A DNA stretch of 10,185 nucleotides from Spirochaetia bacterium (GTDB lineage Bacteria; Spirochaetota; Spirochaetia; Treponematales; Rectinemataceae): assembly GCA_021286925.1 (NCBI GenBank), contig JAJTBL010000041.1, positions 1-10,185 of the forward strand. The letters are read 5' to 3'. This document shows positions 1 through 7,650 of this stretch, one piece after another. The first letter of the stretch is position 1. Every line of letters begins with the position of its first letter. Under the pieces are notes generated by a model. That model did no database searches and had not been told where the DNA came from. It worked only from the letters and a program-made list of their open reading frames with translations. The translations under genes were made by a program, and so were the position numbers.

Positions 1-297
1 ATCGATGCGCTGTATGCCAATCTGCCTTCTTCGAGCAAAACCACTCGAAAAGACATTCATGAACTCATCGATGGTCTTTTCGCAGAGATCAAGACCGCTA
101 TCCTGAGCGGGAAAACGGTCGAGCTTCGCGGGTTCGGAACCTTCGAAGTAAAGCTCAGAAAAGGAAGAAGCAAAGCTCGTAATCCAAAGACCGGCGAAAT
201 TGTCAGCGTCCAGGATCATGGCGTCGCTGGATTCCGCCCGGGGCGGGAACTCAAAAAAGCCGCATGGGACATGGAAGCTTTAAAAGCTCCCAAATAA
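1..297 (+). CDS. HU/IHF-family DNA-binding protein, 5' end cut off
   Basis: Frame 1 is open from the first base and encodes 98 residues to a TAA stop. It matches the HU/IHF fold: the N-terminal helix pair (IDALYANLP, then KDIHELIDGLFAEI), the signature strand ELRGFGTFEVKLRKGR, the DNA-binding arm ARNPKTGE, and the return strand and last helix GFRPGRELKKAAW. HU proteins bend and compact DNA as dimers. Compared with typical 90-aa HU, only about 5 to 10 N-terminal residues should be missing upstream of the window, while the C-terminus carries an extra tail of about 10 residues (DMEALKAPK). The intact RNPxTGE arm and FRPGR turn suggest a working protein. An intrinsic terminator follows at once. 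I cannot tell HU from an IHF-like paralogue, so I give no symbol. Confidence 0.93.
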   Translation: MDALYANLPSSSKTTRKDIHELIDGLFAEIKTAILSGKTVELRGFGTFEVKLRKGRSKARNPKTGEIVSVQDHGVAGFRPGRELKKAAWDMEALKAPK

Positions 298-326
298 ATG
301 CGAGCACATCGCCCGTAAAAGGCAAT

Positions 327-372
327 CTGAAGGCCTTCAGGATATCAGGTTCATGATTTCTGAAGGCTTTTT
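327..372 (+). terminator. Intrinsic terminator of the HU-like gene
   Basis: GCCTTCAG (333-340) pairs with CTGAAGGC (360-367), and five T residues follow (368-372). Within the loop, ATCA (344-347) can pair with TGAT (354-357), giving a longer interrupted hairpin. The 5' arm is also part of a perfect 14-bp palindrome (327-340), so an alternative small hairpin competes with the large one. It begins 30 nt after the HU stop codon and separates HU from the bactofilin gene. Confidence 0.72.
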
Positions 373-404
373 CATTGGCGGACCATGCTGGGGCGGTGTT
401 ATTT

Positions 405-767
405 ATGACAAGCAGAAAAACAACTAAAAAACCACTTCTATTTTCCACCGTGCTCAGCAAGAATATAAAAGCCAGCGGGGATCTTTTGTCTTCATCCAGC
501 ATTTTGATAGAAGGCAGATTTGACGGCACGATGAAGACATCCTCCCATGTCGGCATCGCAAAAACCGCGGACGCTTCATTCAGCCTCATGGAGTGCGGTT
601 CAGCAGAACTGGCGGGCCATGTCAGCGGAAGAATCAGCGCGAAAGAGTTCATCGAGGCACTGCCCAAGGCAACAATTTCAGCGGACCTTACAGCGCCGAT
701 TGTTCGCATCCCTGATTCATGCACATTCGAAGGCACTATTCATACCAGCATGATTGACAGACCATGA
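405..767 (+). CDS. Bactofilin family protein (cytoskeletal beta-helix)
   Basis: This encodes a 120-aa protein that fits the bactofilin (DUF583/CcmA-like) family: small proteins that polymerise without nucleotide into filaments and localise cell-wall or cell-shape factors. The family pattern is clear: a short basic N-tail, then FSTVLSKNIKASGDL, the ILIEGRFDGTM turn, the GHVSGRISAKEFIEALP repeat, and TAPIVRIPDSCTFEGTIH. The recurring glycines fit the turns of a right-handed beta-helix. Bactofilins often have disordered tails at both ends; here the C-tail is very short (SMIDRP). I chose the ATG at 405, with a G-rich stretch GGGGCGG about 9 to 11 nt upstream; a TTG at 375 would add ten residues but looks less likely. 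The last codons hold the -35 box of the promoter assigned to rho. Confidence 0.85.
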   Translation: MTSRKTTKKPLLFSTVLSKNIKASGDLLSSSSILIEGRFDGTMKTSSHVGIAKTADASFSLMECGSAELAGHVSGRISAKEFIEALPKATISADLTAPIVRIPDSCTFEGTIHTSMIDRP

Positions 768-782
768 ATGCGGGTCTATAGT
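754..782 (+). promoter_or_regulatory. Strong sigma-70 promoter for rho
   Basis: A perfect TTGACA (754-759) is followed, after exactly 17 nt, by TATAGT (777-782, five of six matches to TATAAT). Transcription would start near 788-790, giving rho a leader of about 160 nt. The -35 box lies inside the last codons of the bactofilin gene and the -10 just past its stop. It is the best promoter match I found in the window. Confidence 0.75.
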
Positions 783-787
783 GTTAT

Positions 788-949
788 TTAAGGTTTACGG
801 GTACAGCGTACCTCGCCTGATAAATAAAGCTGGTGCCTTTGCCGGTCAGATCTCGAATCTGCCGGGATCCACTGCTGAATACCATGAATCCAGTGACATA
901 CGAATGAAACAGAAAGACCTGAAGTCCCATTCTGGTATGGAGATATTTC
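788..949 (+). promoter_or_regulatory. Structured rho leader with several hairpins
   Basis: The leader from the predicted start to the rho ATG contains an early hairpin GGTAC-AGC-GTACC (800-812), and a stem made of CCGG plus CAGAT (842-851) pairing with ATCTG plus CCGG (857-865) with one bulged T and a 5-nt loop. It also has a weaker CACTG/CAGTG pair (870-874 and 891-895) and a short CCAT/ATGG hairpin (927-930 and 937-940) that takes in the first two bases of the rho ribosome binding site. None is followed by a T-run, so these are not intrinsic terminators. E. coli rho is known to be autoregulated by attenuation in its leader; a similar role here is inference. Confidence 0.4.
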
Positions 950-2791
<1,842 letters not shown>

Positions 2792-2821
2792 TAGACGCGA
2801 CAGTCCGTTTTGTAGTATAGT
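2792..2821 (+). promoter_or_regulatory. Candidate rpmE promoter
   Basis: TAGACG (2792-2797, four of six matches to the -35 consensus) is followed after 18 nt by TATAGT (2816-2821, five of six). It starts one base past the rho stop and would give rpmE a leader of about 70 nt, allowing L31 to be made independently of rho. The -35 box is mediocre, and read-through from rho is also possible because I see no terminator between the genes. Confidence 0.38.
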
Positions 2822-2835
2822 ACGAAATAGCATGA

Positions 2836-2851
2836 ATTATGCCGTCATAAT
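2836..2851 (+). promoter_or_regulatory. Inverted repeat in the rpmE leader
   Basis: ATTATG and CATAAT form a perfect 6-bp inverted repeat around the 4-nt loop CCGT, in the 5' leader of rpmE and 45 nt before its start codon. It has no T-run, so it is not a terminator. It could be an RNA hairpin of an L31 autoregulatory leader or a small operator site. Structured rpmE leaders are known in several phyla; whether this belongs to one is unknown. Confidence 0.35.
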
Positions 2852-2896
2852 GGCTGGTTTTCAGGCAATTGCGACGAGCAGGTTTGGAGGAAAACT

Positions 2897-3112
2897 ATGA
2901 AAGAGGGAATCCATCCCAAATACGAGAAAGCGACGATCACCTGTGCTTGCGGCAATGTCATCGAGACCCGTTCGACGGTAAAGAACATCCAGGTTGAAAT
3001 TTGCTCAGCCTGTCATCCTTTCTTTACCGGAAAGCAGAAGCTCGTTGATACCGCCGGTCGTATCGAGCGATTCAACCGCAAATACGGAATCAAATCGACC
3101 GAAACAAAATAA
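2897..3112 (+). CDS. rpmE: 50S ribosomal protein L31 (zinc-binding type)
   Basis: The 71-aa product is ribosomal protein L31, which bridges the two subunits on the large-subunit side. It begins MKEGIHPKY and carries the zinc ligands of the C+ form, CxC (Cys16, Cys18) and CxxC (Cys36, Cys39), then the conserved CHPFFTGKQK and the end FNRKYG. Length and motifs fit the family throughout. The start is firm: GGAGG lies 6 nt before the ATG. As a C+ form it needs zinc; many bacteria pair it with a zinc-free paralogue, but none is in this window. It sits downstream of rho and upstream of a strong terminator, so it ends this transcription unit. Confidence 0.98.
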   Translation: MKEGIHPKYEKATITCACGNVIETRSTVKNIQVEICSACHPFFTGKQKLVDTAGRIERFNRKYGIKSTETK

Positions 3113-3142
3113 ACGCCTGTCGCTCCGCGGACAAACGCGAAC

Positions 3143-3172
3143 AAAAAGCGCCTCTTGCGAGGCGCTTTTTTT
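3143..3172. terminator. Bidirectional intrinsic terminator between rpmE and rdgB
   Basis: The 7-bp GC-rich stem GCGCCTC (3148-3154) / GAGGCGC (3159-3165) has a TTGC loop. A5 lies before it (3143-3147) and T7 after it (3166-3172), extending the stem and giving a U-tract on either strand. It stops rpmE (+) and the convergent rdgB unit (-). The rdgB stop codon (3171-3173) overlaps the T-tract. Confidence 0.93.
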
Positions 3173-3773
3173 ATGTGTCCGGTTCAAGGATTGACAGCAT
3201 CCGATTCATCCGGGATGCGGCTCGGCCTCGGTGTGAAATTCGATTTTTTTCTTCTGGCGCGAGCTCTGCGACAGTCTTGCCGAGTTCAGGCAGCAATACG
3301 ACTGGGTCATAGCCAAAACCGCCCAGGCCGCGGGGGCTTTCAGTTAAAAGTCCGGGGCAGGTTTCCTGGACACTGACAAAGCGGCTGTCACCATAGATAA
3401 AGACCAGGCAGCAGACAAAGGCGCATCGGCGGTCCGTCTGTCCCTTCATATGCTCCAGCAGCAGCGCGTTGCGGGCTGGCGCGTCAAGCTTTGTGGTTCC
3501 GTCCGCTGATCCGTAGCGGGCTGATTTAATGCCGGGAGCTCCATGCAGAGCGGTTACCGAAAGGCCGGAGTCGTCCGCGAGGGTTGGCCTGCCGCAAAGC
3601 TTATACACGGTTTCAGCCTTGATAAAGGCATTTTCAAAATATGTTGAGCCGGTTTCCTCGATATCGCTGACTGATAAACCAACCTCCGTTGGAAGAAGAA
3701 GCCGGTGCCCGGGGAACAGAGGGCGTAGCTCATCCACTTTGTGGGCATTCCAAGTAGCTATGACAATTTCCAT
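3171..3773 (-). CDS. rdgB: RdgB/HAM1-type non-canonical purine NTP pyrophosphatase
   Basis: The enzyme hydrolyses dITP, ITP and XTP to monophosphates and pyrophosphate, clearing deaminated purines from the nucleotide pool. From the ATG at 3773 the protein is 200 aa, the usual family length. Visible motifs are the N-terminal TWNAHK (residues 7-12, the T/S-x-N-x-x-K signature), LADDSGL with the catalytic acidic pair (near 66-71), SARYG (85-88), GGFGYDPVV (151-159) and SHRGRA (180-185). A GTG at 3794 would add seven residues and lies 2 nt past the upstream stop codon, but the family begins at the MEIVIATWN strand, so I prefer 3773. That ATG has only a poor ribosome site (AGGG 13 nt upstream), which suggests translational coupling to the upstream sigma-like gene. 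The stop lies within the shared terminator. Confidence 0.93.
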   Translation of the reverse strand: MEIVIATWNAHKVDELRPLFPGHRLLLPTEVGLSVSDIEETGSTYFENAFIKAETVYKLCGRPTLADDSGLSVTALHGAPGIKSARYGSADGTTKLDAPARNALLLEHMKGQTDRRCAFVCCLVFIYGDSRFVSVQETCPGLLTESPRGLGGFGYDPVVLLPELGKTVAELAPEEKNRISHRGRAASRMNRMLSILEPDT

Positions 3774-3796
3774 GGAAAGAACAATACCCTGCACAA

Positions 3797-4717
3797 TCAG
3801 GCTTGTGCAAGGTTTTCTCGCTTGCCTGTGTTTCGTCTCGTCTTTTTAGTCCCGCGAATCTTGAAATAATAAAGTCCTGAATCAACGGAGCCCTTCGGTA
3901 CCTGCAGAATTTCAGCGATTTCCTTGTTGGGCAGCAGCAGTTTCATGCCGGCCCGCCGTTCAAGAAGCCGATAATACCGCTTCCGGACCGCCTCCAGCCG
4001 TTCCAAGAGCCTGGCGACATCTTTTCCGCTTTTTTCATCAGCTGCCAGGCGGGATTCGAGGATTTGCAGGTCGACCCAGGTGCTGTTCAGTTTTTCCTGG
4101 AGCTGATTTTTCAAAAGCCGCTGAGGTTCCATGGTCAGCCGCGCGCGGTGAACCAAGCACAAAAGCCAGGCATAGGGCACTCCCATCTGGGCCGAAGCTT
4201 CCAGAATCATCGCATCATCCAGCTCACATGCACATTTGAGTAGGAGAAAGAGGATACGGCGATGTTCGGTTTTCAGCGGATTGTAAAAGACCGCAGGTGG
4301 AATTGTCTGGTAAAAATCTTCCTGGGGAAGGTTTTCCAGAACTGCCGGGGACATTGTTTTCGCCGGAGTATCGTGCGGCTGGACTCCCGAGTACCAGGAA
4401 CTTTCCAAAACCGTTTCCCGCAGCTCCTGGCGCTGTTGTTCCCTTCGATACGTTTTTGCCAGATACCGCATGCAGATTGCCAGATAAGCAGGCTGATTCG
4501 TGTTGCATTCCAAGCCTCGTTCGAGGATGGAACGTATTCTGCTTCGATATACCTGCAGAACTTCGGAAGCTTCCTCCATCGAAATAAATCCATAGTAATG
4601 CGGTTGCCTGAAGACATCCCGGACCAGCAGAAAAAAGGCCGCAGAGGTTTTTTCATCGAATTCATCAAGAAAGCTGTTCATTGTGCCAAGTTCTGCCGCG
4701 GAAGCGCAAGATTCCAT
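3797..4717 (-). CDS. Sigma-factor-like protein of unknown function
   Basis: I do not recognise a named family for this 306-aa protein, but its ends resemble a sigma-70/ECF factor. Residues 27-98 look like a divergent region 2: an acidic helix MEEASEVLQVYRSRIRSIL, then AYLAICMRYLAKTYRREQQR, recalling the YL..IARN...RRRRR pattern. Residues 263-289 look like a region 4 helix-turn-helix: NKEIAEILQVPKGSVDSGLYYFKIR, recalling EIAEILGIPEGTVKSRLHRA. Between them lie 160 residues with a further helical, possibly HTH-like block (148-195) and a heptad-like charged stretch (200-258) that could form a coiled coil. A basic tail ends the protein. The start is firm: GGAGG lies 8 nt before the ATG. rdgB follows almost immediately, so they are probably co-transcribed. 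It may be an alternative sigma factor or a degenerate regulator. Confidence 0.8.
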   Translation of the reverse strand: MESCASAAELGTMNSFLDEFDEKTSAAFFLLVRDVFRQPHYYGFISMEEASEVLQVYRSRIRSILERGLECNTNQPAYLAICMRYLAKTYRREQQRQELRETVLESSWYSGVQPHDTPAKTMSPAVLENLPQEDFYQTIPPAVFYNPLKTEHRRILFLLLKCACELDDAMILEASAQMGVPYAWLLCLVHRARLTMEPQRLLKNQLQEKLNSTWVDLQILESRLAADEKSGKDVARLLERLEAVRKRYYRLLERRAGMKLLLPNKEIAEILQVPKGSVDSGLYYFKIRGTKKTRRNTGKRENLAQA

Positions 4718-4893
4718 GATTTTTTCCTCCTGCTTTTGAATTTTGCAGGAAACATGCCAGAATCGGGCGCTGAAAGGCCGTATTCATTCGCACGTTTTAA
4801 TCTTTGAAATTATCATGAAATGCGCGCACATATCCCGAATTGCCGCGGTATGGCGGATGGGGTGCTCGGCGGAGTCTCTGAAAAAAAGAAAAG

Positions 4894-4917
4894 AAAAAAC
4901 CTTCTCTTGCGAAGGGT
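4894..4917 (-). terminator. Intrinsic terminator of the DHH gene
   Basis: Read on the - strand, CCTTC (4915-4911), a 6-nt loop and GAAGG (4904-4900) are followed by six T residues (4899-4894) and more T-rich sequence. It lies about 35 nt past the DHH stop codon. The rest of the gap up to the sigma-like gene (4718-4893) holds only that gene's ribosome site and an AT-rich stretch with no convincing promoter pair. Confidence 0.72.
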
Positions 4918-4950
4918 GGAAATACAGGATGAAGGATGCGAGCGTTCAGC

Positions 4951-5931
4951 TCAGAGCTCTTCCTCGCTAAAAACAGGCTGAAATGCATCGATCAAAGTAT
5001 CCATGACTGAATCGATGGTGCCCTGCATGACAAGGCCGGAAGCCAGCCGGTGACCGCCGCCGCCGAATTTTGCGGCAATTTCCGCGACATTGATACGCTC
5101 GCGAGACCTGAAACCGACCGTGCAGGAATTTTCAGCTTCCTGCTTGACGACAAAACAGGCTTCACAGCCGCCAACACTCATGATGAGTTGATAGAGAATG
5201 TCGGAATCGCGGCTCGCCATGCCATATTTCTGCTGGTCATCCAGGGTCACATAGGAAACCAGCAATCTGCCGTCATAATGCGGTTCAAGCCGCATGAGGA
5301 TTTCGCCCAGCATTTTTCGGGAAAAAAGCGTCTTACCGCCATTGATGTCGGCATAAATTCGTTTGGGAGACACCCCAGATTCCACAAGCCGGGCGGCCAC
5401 TTCGAAGGTGTCCGATGATTTTTCATCCAGATGCCGGAAAAATCCTGTATCCGTCGCGAGCCCGAAAAACAAGAGCTCGGCTTCTTCCTTGTTTGGCTTG
5501 TGACCAAAAGCTTGCATCAGCAGGTAGACCATGGCGGTAACCGCCGGAGCCGTCTCGTCCAGATAATCATTCTCGCCGGGCAATTCGCCGCTGGCATGAT
5601 GGTCAATAAACGCAATGGGCACATCCGGCATGGTTTCGCCGACCGAGCCGATACGGGATAGCGATGAGCAATCGAGGACGATGGCGGCCGCTCGTTCGTA
5701 ATCATTTTCAGGAGGGGCGTAATTTTTAAATTTATGCTCAAACTGCAGAATTTCGGACTTCGTGAAGGGCCCGGAAGAGAGAACGTGAGTACGCTTCCCC
5801 ATCGAGCGAAGGAAAGAAGCCAGCGCCAACTCCGATCCAATGCAGTCGCCATCGGGCTCCCGATGTCCGATGACATAGAAACAATCATGCTGTTCAATAA
5901 ATTGCTGAATCCCTTTCGGTACTTTTTTCAT
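4951..5931 (-). CDS. DHH/DHHA1 phosphoesterase, NrnA-like (nanoRNase/pAp phosphatase)
   Basis: The 326-aa protein has the whole DHH layout: motif I GHREPDGDCIGS (22-33, with His23, Asp27 and Asp29 as metal ligands), motif II VLDCSS (Asp87), motif III FIDHHASG (Asp110-His111-His112), motif IV FGLATDTGFFRH (Asp161), and the C-terminal DHHA1 domain with RSRERINVAEIAAKFGGGGHRLASG (GGGGH 290-294). Its length fits NrnA-type enzymes (about 310-330 aa), which degrade RNA fragments of 2 to 5 nt and dephosphorylate pAp; cyclic-dinucleotide and pGpG phosphodiesterases share the fold, so the exact substrate is open. One variation is Cys30 where most members have Ala. The start is firm: AAAGGA lies 7 nt before the ATG. 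It is 21 nt downstream of the pseudo-transcarbamylase, so the two form an operon ending in an intrinsic terminator. Confidence 0.93.
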   Translation of the reverse strand: MKKVPKGIQQFIEQHDCFYVIGHREPDGDCIGSELALASFLRSMGKRTHVLSSGPFTKSEILQFEHKFKNYAPPENDYERAAAIVLDCSSLSRIGSVGETMPDVPIAFIDHHASGELPGENDYLDETAPAVTAMVYLLMQAFGHKPNKEEAELLFFGLATDTGFFRHLDEKSSDTFEVAARLVESGVSPKRIYADINGGKTLFSRKMLGEILMRLEPHYDGRLLVSYVTLDDQQKYGMASRDSDILYQLIMSVGGCEACFVVKQEAENSCTVGFRSRERINVAEIAAKFGGGGHRLASGLVMQGTIDSVMDTLIDAFQPVFSEEEL

Positions 5932-5952
5932 GCTGGGTTCCTTTCTTTCAAA

Positions 5953-6891
5953 TCATTTGACAAAGAGAATTAGAAGCGCCCGGGCAACCGCGGTCAGAGC
6001 GTCAAATTGGCTGAAAACGCGGGAATCAGGGCTTTCAAAGACATCCAGACTCATTTCATGGCCGCGTCCTGCGCTCATGCCATGGAGGAGGATCACCCTG
6101 GATTTTCCAGTTCTTGCCACGCTTTCCGCGCTGACGCAGAGCGCAGGGACAGGCTCTGATTTCAGCCAGCTGTCGGTAAAAATGCAGTCTGCATCCAAAA
6201 GCACCTCGGTGAGTTCAGAAGCGATTACCACAGCAGCGCCTGAAGACTCCGCTTCCTTTTTACACAGGTTGAAAAAATCCTTGTCCGGCCATAAAGCCTG
6301 CGGTGAGGCGAGCGCGGCATTCATGCCAAGCTTGCCGGCAAGAATCAGCAGAGAACGAATGGTGGGATTGTCGCCCTCCCCGCTCAGAACAAGTTTTTTA
6401 CCGCGGAGATCGCCGATTTCGCGCTGCAGCAGAAGGATTTCAGCAAGCGCAAGCAATGGATTTTCAAGATTGGTGCCGACATTGAACACAGGGCGGGAAG
6501 AAAACCCTGCCAGCGCATCAAGATATTCCTGGCTGCCGCCGCAGCTGACCGCATTGGCAAGCTGTCCAGCAATTCGAGCCGTATCCTCAATGGCGGGCGC
6601 CAGCAGCTGTTCTGAAGCGGCAAGAGGGAAATGGGGGATGAGGATTCCGGATTCTTTCTGGAAAGCAAGTGCCAATGCCGTTTCCGAAAAACGGTTTCCC
6701 GCTGTCTGCATGCCGGCGCCTAACCGGTTGTCAAGCTGAAAAAGCACCTTGTTCTTCATTCGGTGCCCAAGCTTGTTTTTGCTTTTTTCCTGAAACAGCT
6801 TGCCTGCCGTTTCAAGTATCAGCCGAATTTCTTCTTTTGAAAAACCTGACCAGGAAAGCAGTGAGCGTCCCCGCATCGCAGAATTGTTCAT
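5953..6891 (-). CDS. Transcarbamylase-fold protein with degraded active site (pseudo-ornithine carbamoyltransferase)
   Basis: The 312-aa length and order of elements match aspartate/ornithine carbamoyltransferases, closest to OTCase: start MRGRSLLSWSGFSKEEIRLIL, GKKLVLSGEGDNPTIRSLLILAGKLGMN as the second-domain strand-helix, ASPQALWP, DADCIFTDSW, ILLHGMSAGRGHEMSLDVFESPDSRVF, and a terminal amphipathic helix. The catalytic motifs are missing: the carbamoyl-phosphate loop FEKTSTRTR is replaced by FQLDNRLGA (51-59), HCLP by HGMS (270-273), and the SMG of TDVWVSMG by KSE. The reading frame is intact and the hydrophobic core and secondary-structure pattern look kept, so this reads as a maintained non-catalytic or re-purposed paralogue rather than a decaying gene. 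The ATG at 6891 has GGGAG 6 nt upstream. It heads the operon with the DHH phosphoesterase and faces nth divergently. Confidence 0.8.
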   Translation of the reverse strand: MNNSAMRGRSLLSWSGFSKEEIRLILETAGKLFQEKSKNKLGHRMKNKVLFQLDNRLGAGMQTAGNRFSETALALAFQKESGILIPHFPLAASEQLLAPAIEDTARIAGQLANAVSCGGSQEYLDALAGFSSRPVFNVGTNLENPLLALAEILLLQREIGDLRGKKLVLSGEGDNPTIRSLLILAGKLGMNAALASPQALWPDKDFFNLCKKEAESSGAAVVIASELTEVLLDADCIFTDSWLKSEPVPALCVSAESVARTGKSRVILLHGMSAGRGHEMSLDVFESPDSRVFSQFDALTAVARALLILFVK

Positions 6892-6916
6892 GTGTATCTC
6901 CCGCCAGAATTATGGT

Positions 6917-6945
6917 ATGGTATAGCAAGCGTTCGCCTTGGTCAA
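6917..6945 (-). promoter_or_regulatory. Promoter for the transcarbamylase-like/DHH operon
   Basis: On the - strand, TTGACC (6945-6940, five of six) is followed after 17 nt by TACCAT (6922-6917, four of six). Transcription would start near 6910, leaving a leader of about 18 nt that just holds the GGGAG ribosome site. It overlaps the extended -10 proposed for nth on the other strand. Confidence 0.5.
6918..6926 (+). promoter_or_regulatory. Extended -10 promoter for nth
   Basis: TGGTATAGC (6918-6926) has the TGn extension plus a -10-like hexamer TATAGC (four of six). There is no clear -35 hexamer, as is usual for extended -10 promoters. It lies within a small tandem repeat (TATGG TATGG TATAG, 6911-6925) and would give nth a leader of about 40 nt. 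Confidence 0.35.
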
Positions 6946-6975
6946 GTTTGGGCATCGCTGGAAGTGAAGGTCGAG

Positions 6976-7650
6976 ATGGAAATGGATGCGATCGAGAAAA
7001 GTCCGCTGAGCATCAAGCTTGCGAAAATACATGAGATTCTGGCGCCGCTGTGGCCGGACGCCGTGCCGCTTCTCCATTACCGCACTTGTTTCGAATTGCT
7101 CTGCTCGGTAGTCCTGAGCGCCCAGTGCACAGATGAACAAGTCAATGCGGTGACGCCGGTTCTTTTTTCGCGTTTTCCGGATGCTGAATCCATGGCAGAG
7201 GCTGATATTGCACAGATTGAATCGATTATCAGGCCGACCGGATTTTATCATGCCAAAGCCCGGCACCTGTCTGAATCTGCAAAACTCATCATGAGCCGCT
7301 TCAACGGCCAGGTGCCTCAAACTATCGAAGAACTGGTCACGCTGCCCGGCGTCGGCAGAAAAACAGCCAATCTGGTGGTGTCGGCCTGCTTCGGAACGCC
7401 AGGGGTGATTGTGGACACGCACGTCATGAGAACGGCGATCCGTATGGGAATCTGTGACAAGCCTGATCCTGAACTCATAGAAATGACGATCAGAAAAAAT
7501 CTCCCGGAAAGCCAGCTGACAGCCTTTTCCCATGCGCTCAACCGCCATGGCAAGCATGTCTGCAGTGCGCGAAAGCCGCTGTGCCTGACTGACCTGCAGC
7601 GCTGTCCTGTGGCGGGGCTGTGCGAAAGAATCGGTGTAGCAAACCGGTAA
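6976..7650 (+). CDS. nth: Endonuclease III (DNA glycosylase/AP lyase)
   Basis: Nth removes oxidised pyrimidines and cuts at abasic sites in base-excision repair. The 224-aa protein shows LCSVVLSAQCTDEQVN (42-57), the helix-hairpin-helix LPGVGRKTANLVV (123-135) with catalytic Lys129, and the VDTHVMR strand with catalytic Asp147, at the usual distance from Lys129. The C-terminal 4Fe-4S ligands are present as Cys196, Cys203, Cys210 and Cys216, but the spacing is C-x6-C-x6-C-x5-C rather than the family's C-x6-C-x2-C-x5-C, a 4-residue insertion in the loop. I chose the ATG at 6976, with GAAGG 5 nt upstream; the frame is open back to a GTG at 6892, but that part matches no Nth sequence I know and overlaps the promoters. 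recQ follows 102 nt downstream. Confidence 0.95.
   Translation: MEMDAIEKSPLSIKLAKIHEILAPLWPDAVPLLHYRTCFELLCSVVLSAQCTDEQVNAVTPVLFSRFPDAESMAEADIAQIESIIRPTGFYHAKARHLSESAKLIMSRFNGQVPQTIEELVTLPGVGRKTANLVVSACFGTPGVIVDTHVMRTAIRMGICDKPDPELIEMTIRKNLPESQLTAFSHALNRHGKHVCSARKPLCLTDLQRCPVAGLCERIGVANR

Noticed and set aside
4809..4814. GATAAT on the - strand as -10 box for the sigma-like gene
   Set aside because: No acceptable -35 hexamer at 16-18 nt and no TG extension; the promoter of this unit remains unassigned.
5930..6739. 269-codon open frame on the + strand opposite the transcarbamylase-like gene
   Set aside because: Ser/Ala/Arg-rich shadow with no recognisable motif and no fitting ribosome site; the - strand frame has clear family similarity.
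6892..6975. GTG start extending Nth by 28 residues
   Set aside because: The added residues do not resemble Nth N-termini, and the stretch is occupied by divergent promoter signals; the ATG at 6976 has a good ribosome site.
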